A stretch of DNA of 6,117 bases from Castellaniella sp. UBA6218 (GTDB lineage Bacteria; Pseudomonadota; Gammaproteobacteria; Burkholderiales; Burkholderiaceae_B). Every line of letters starts with the position of its first letter. Position 1 is the stretch's first letter. Shown piece by piece: positions 4,408 to 6,117 of the stretch. The translations under genes and the position numbers were made by a program. Below the pieces are notes generated by a model. That model did not search any database and was not told the origin of the DNA. It was given only the letters and a program-made list of their open reading frames with translations. The stretch spans positions 1 to 6,117 of the forward strand of contig DISE01000122.1 in NCBI GenBank assembly GCA_002421865.1, in the 5' to 3' direction.

Positions 4408-6117
4408 ATGAACAAGAAGCATCTGCTGTCTTTCGCCGCGCTGGCCGCCGTGCTGGCGATGGTGCCGCTCATCGTCGACAATCCCTACTACCTGCACCTG
4501 ATCGAAACCATCCTGATCTACGCCGTCCTGCTGCTCGGGCTGGACATCGTGGTGGGCTACACCGGCCAGGTGTCCCTCGGCCATGCGGGGCTGTTCGGGA
4601 TCGGCGCCTACGTCGTGGGGACTCTGGTCCTGCACCTGGACATGCCGTTCTGGATCACCCTGCCGGCCGCCATCGTGGTGACGGCTGGCTTCGGCGCGAT
4701 CCTGGCCCTGCCGGCGCTGCGCGTGACCGGACCCTACCTGGCGATGGTGACCCTGGCCTTCGGCACCATCATCCAGATCCTCATCAATGAAATGGACTTC
4801 CTTACGGCGGGGCCGCTGGGCATCAGCCTGGACAAGCCCACTGTGGCCGGCCACATGCTCAGCGGTCCCGAGTTCTTCTGGCTGGTACTGGCCCTGCTGG
4901 CGCTGGCGGTGCTGTTCACCGAGCGGGTCGCGCGTTCGCACTACGGGCGCGCTTTCGAGGCCCTGCGCGACAGCCCCATCGCCTGCGACTGCATGGGCGT
5001 ATCGGTCTACCGCTACAAAGTCGTGGCCTTCGTCATCAGCGCCGGCCTGGCCGGCCTGTCGGGCGCGTTGCACGCCTATTCGGAACAGTACATTTCGCCC
5101 AACACCTACACCTTCGAACTGATGGTGCTGTTCCTGCTCGCCCTGATCATGGGCGGGCGCAAGACCCGTTCGGGCGCGCTGCTGGGAGCGGCCATCATCG
5201 TGCTGTTGCCCAAGATGCTCGACGATGTGTCCACCTTCCGGCCGATGGCTGTCGGCCTGGCGGTGCTGGTCACGGCGGGCGCCGTGATGGCGGTGCGGCG
5301 CGGCCGCGCCACCCCCGCGCGCATGGCGGCGCCGGTGATCGGCGCCCTGGTTCTGGCCGGAGGCTCTCTGGCGCTGGACCAGATGACCGACTGGCGTCTG
5401 TCGATCTTCGGCCTCATGATCCTGTTCGTCGTCTACTACCTGCCGGACGGCATCGTCGGTTTCGTGACGCAGGCCCTGGGCCGCCCCCGGGCGGACACGG
5501 CACAGACCGGGCGGGCGGAAGCCGCCCTGGCCGCCGAGGCCGGCGGGCTGCCGGACGCTTCGCACGGCGTGCTGCTCGCCGTCGGCCAGGCCGTGATGCA
5601 GTTCGGCGGACTCAAGGCGCTCAACGGGGTCGACCTGGAAGTCCGGCGCGGCACGATCCATGGGCTGATCGGCCCCAATGGGTCGGGCAAGAGCACCATG
5701 ATGAACGTGCTGACGGGCATCTACGTGCCCACGTCCGGCACCGTGGTTTTCGCCGGCCGCGACCTGGCCGGCCTGACCTCCGCGCAGATCGCCGCGCGGG
5801 GCGTGGCGCGCACCTTCCAGAACGTGCAGCTCTTCGGCGAGATGAGCGCGCTGGAAAACGTGCTGGTCGGACTGCATCACACGTTCGGCAGCGGACTGAC
5901 GGGCATTGCGCTGCGCACGCCCGGCTGGCGGCGCGAAGAACGCCAGGCACGCGCCCGGGCGCTCGGACTGCTGGAGTTCGTCGGCCTGGCCTCGCTGGCC
6001 CACGAAGAGGCGCGCAATCTGCCCTACGGCAAGCAGCGTCTGCTGGAGATCGCCCGCGCCCTGGCGCTCGATCCCCAACTGCTGTTGCTCGACGAGCCGG
6101 CGGCCGGCCTCAATCCC
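4408..6117 (+). CDS. livM-livG: Fused LivM-type permease / LivG-type ATP-binding protein, 3'-truncated by window edge
   Basis: One uninterrupted frame of 570 codons runs from ATG 4408 off the right edge. Residues 1 to about 353 are a LivM permease: hydrophobic N-terminus, GYTGQVSLGHAGLFGIGAY (to about 69), and the ATPase-docking loop from YGRAFEALRD (179-188) through the MGVS.YRYK element. Residues about 272-346 carry more hydrophobic segments and end in YYLPDGIVGF. An Ala/Gly-rich linker (about 354-391) joins a LivG ATPase. That domain has Walker A GPNGSGKST (422-430), Q-loop Gln471 in ARTFQN, signature LPYGKQ (538-543), Walker B LLLLDE with Asp562 and catalytic Glu563, and the start of the D-loop. 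The H-loop His and C-terminus lie beyond the window. AAGAAGG (4390-4396), inside the end of livH, is a rather distant ribosome site, suggesting coupled translation. The permease half seems to hold two extra membrane segments (about 279-322). livF probably follows. Such fusions occur in Burkholderiales; I judge this one real and not a sequencing error. Confidence 0.92.
   Translation, partial: MNKKHLLSFAALAAVLAMVPLIVDNPYYLHLIETILIYAVLLLGLDIVVGYTGQVSLGHAGLFGIGAYVVGTLVLHLDMPFWITLPAAIVVTAGFGAILALPALRVTGPYLAMVTLAFGTIIQILINEMDFLTAGPLGISLDKPTVAGHMLSGPEFFWLVLALLALAVLFTERVARSHYGRAFEALRDSPIACDCMGVSVYRYKVVAFVISAGLAGLSGALHAYSEQYISPNTYTFELMVLFLLALIMGGRKTRSGALLGAAIIVLLPKMLDDVSTFRPMAVGLAVLVTAGAVMAVRRGRATPARMAAPVIGALVLAGGSLALDQMTDWRLSIFGLMILFVVYYLPDGIVGFVTQALGRPRADTAQTGRAEAALAAEAGGLPDASHGVLLAVGQAVMQFGGLKALNGVDLEVRRGTIHGLIGPNGSGKSTMMNVLTGIYVPTSGTVVFAGRDLAGLTSAQIAARGVARTFQNVQLFGEMSALENVLVGLHHTFGSGLTGIALRTPGWRREERQARARALGLLEFVGLASLAHEEARNLPYGKQRLLEIARALALDPQLLLLDEPAAGLNP

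Noticed and set aside
5561..5600. A possible separate livG start inside the linker (GTG 5569 or ATG 5596)
   Set aside because: No stop separates it from the permease frame and no good Shine-Dalgarno precedes either codon, so a single fused protein is the simpler reading.
3310..6078. A 922-codon open frame on the minus strand, longer than any complete gene in the window
   Set aside because: It lies opposite the end of the binding protein, all of livH and most of the LivM-LivG frame, all of which have clear family motifs. Its translation is a low-complexity mix rich in Gly, Gln, His, Arg and Asp with no recognisable domain, as expected from the complement of GC-rich codons.
1..6117. Mobile elements, CRISPR arrays, RNA genes, toxin-antitoxin or defence systems
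   Set aside because: I saw no transposase or integrase motif, no regularly spaced repeats, no tRNA or rRNA-like segment and no compositional break. The genes form an ordinary chromosomal arrangement.

Overview
The window is clearly GC-rich, with strong G/C preference at third codon positions. All genes are on the + strand and tightly packed. The protein styles (a split CysD/CysN-type sulfate adenylyltransferase, a GcvA-like LysR regulator, and a Liv-type ABC operon with a fused permease-ATPase) suggest a betaproteobacterium of the order Burkholderiales, perhaps Bordetella/Achromobacter-like. This placement rests on recognition of protein families, not on a database search.

Layout. (1) 1-1101: the 3' part of cysN, the GTPase subunit of ATP sulfurylase, cut by the left edge. 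(2) 1102-1199: a short spacer with a perfect 6-3-6 palindrome. (3) 1200-2111: a complete LysR-family regulator of the GcvA-like group. (4) 2112-2252: a 141-base regulatory spacer, more AT-rich than its surroundings, with a bulged hairpin/dyad, a weak candidate promoter and a clear Shine-Dalgarno. (5) 2253-3467: a periplasmic substrate-binding protein with a signal peptide. (6) 3468-3525: a spacer filled by a 13-bp perfect GC hairpin. (7) 3526-4401: a LivH-type permease. (8) 4408-6117 and beyond the right edge: one continuous reading frame encoding a LivM-type permease followed by a LivG-type ATPase.

Genes 5, 7 and 8 form a branched-chain-amino-acid-type (HAAT) ABC importer operon. The binding protein captures a ligand in the periplasm, the two permeases form the membrane channel, and the fused ATPase domain supplies energy. 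A second ATPase (LivF) would be expected past the right edge. The LysR gene, just upstream in the same direction, is the natural candidate regulator. The ligand is not determined: by eye, the binding protein keeps the two Thr positions expected of LIV-type proteins, but has Trp where E. coli LivJ/LivK has the amino-group-binding Glu.

I see no mobile element, CRISPR array, tRNA, rRNA or obvious defence system. The window is largely conventional. The most interesting points are the LivM-LivG fusion, its extra hydrophobic hairpin within the permease part, and the structured spacers.
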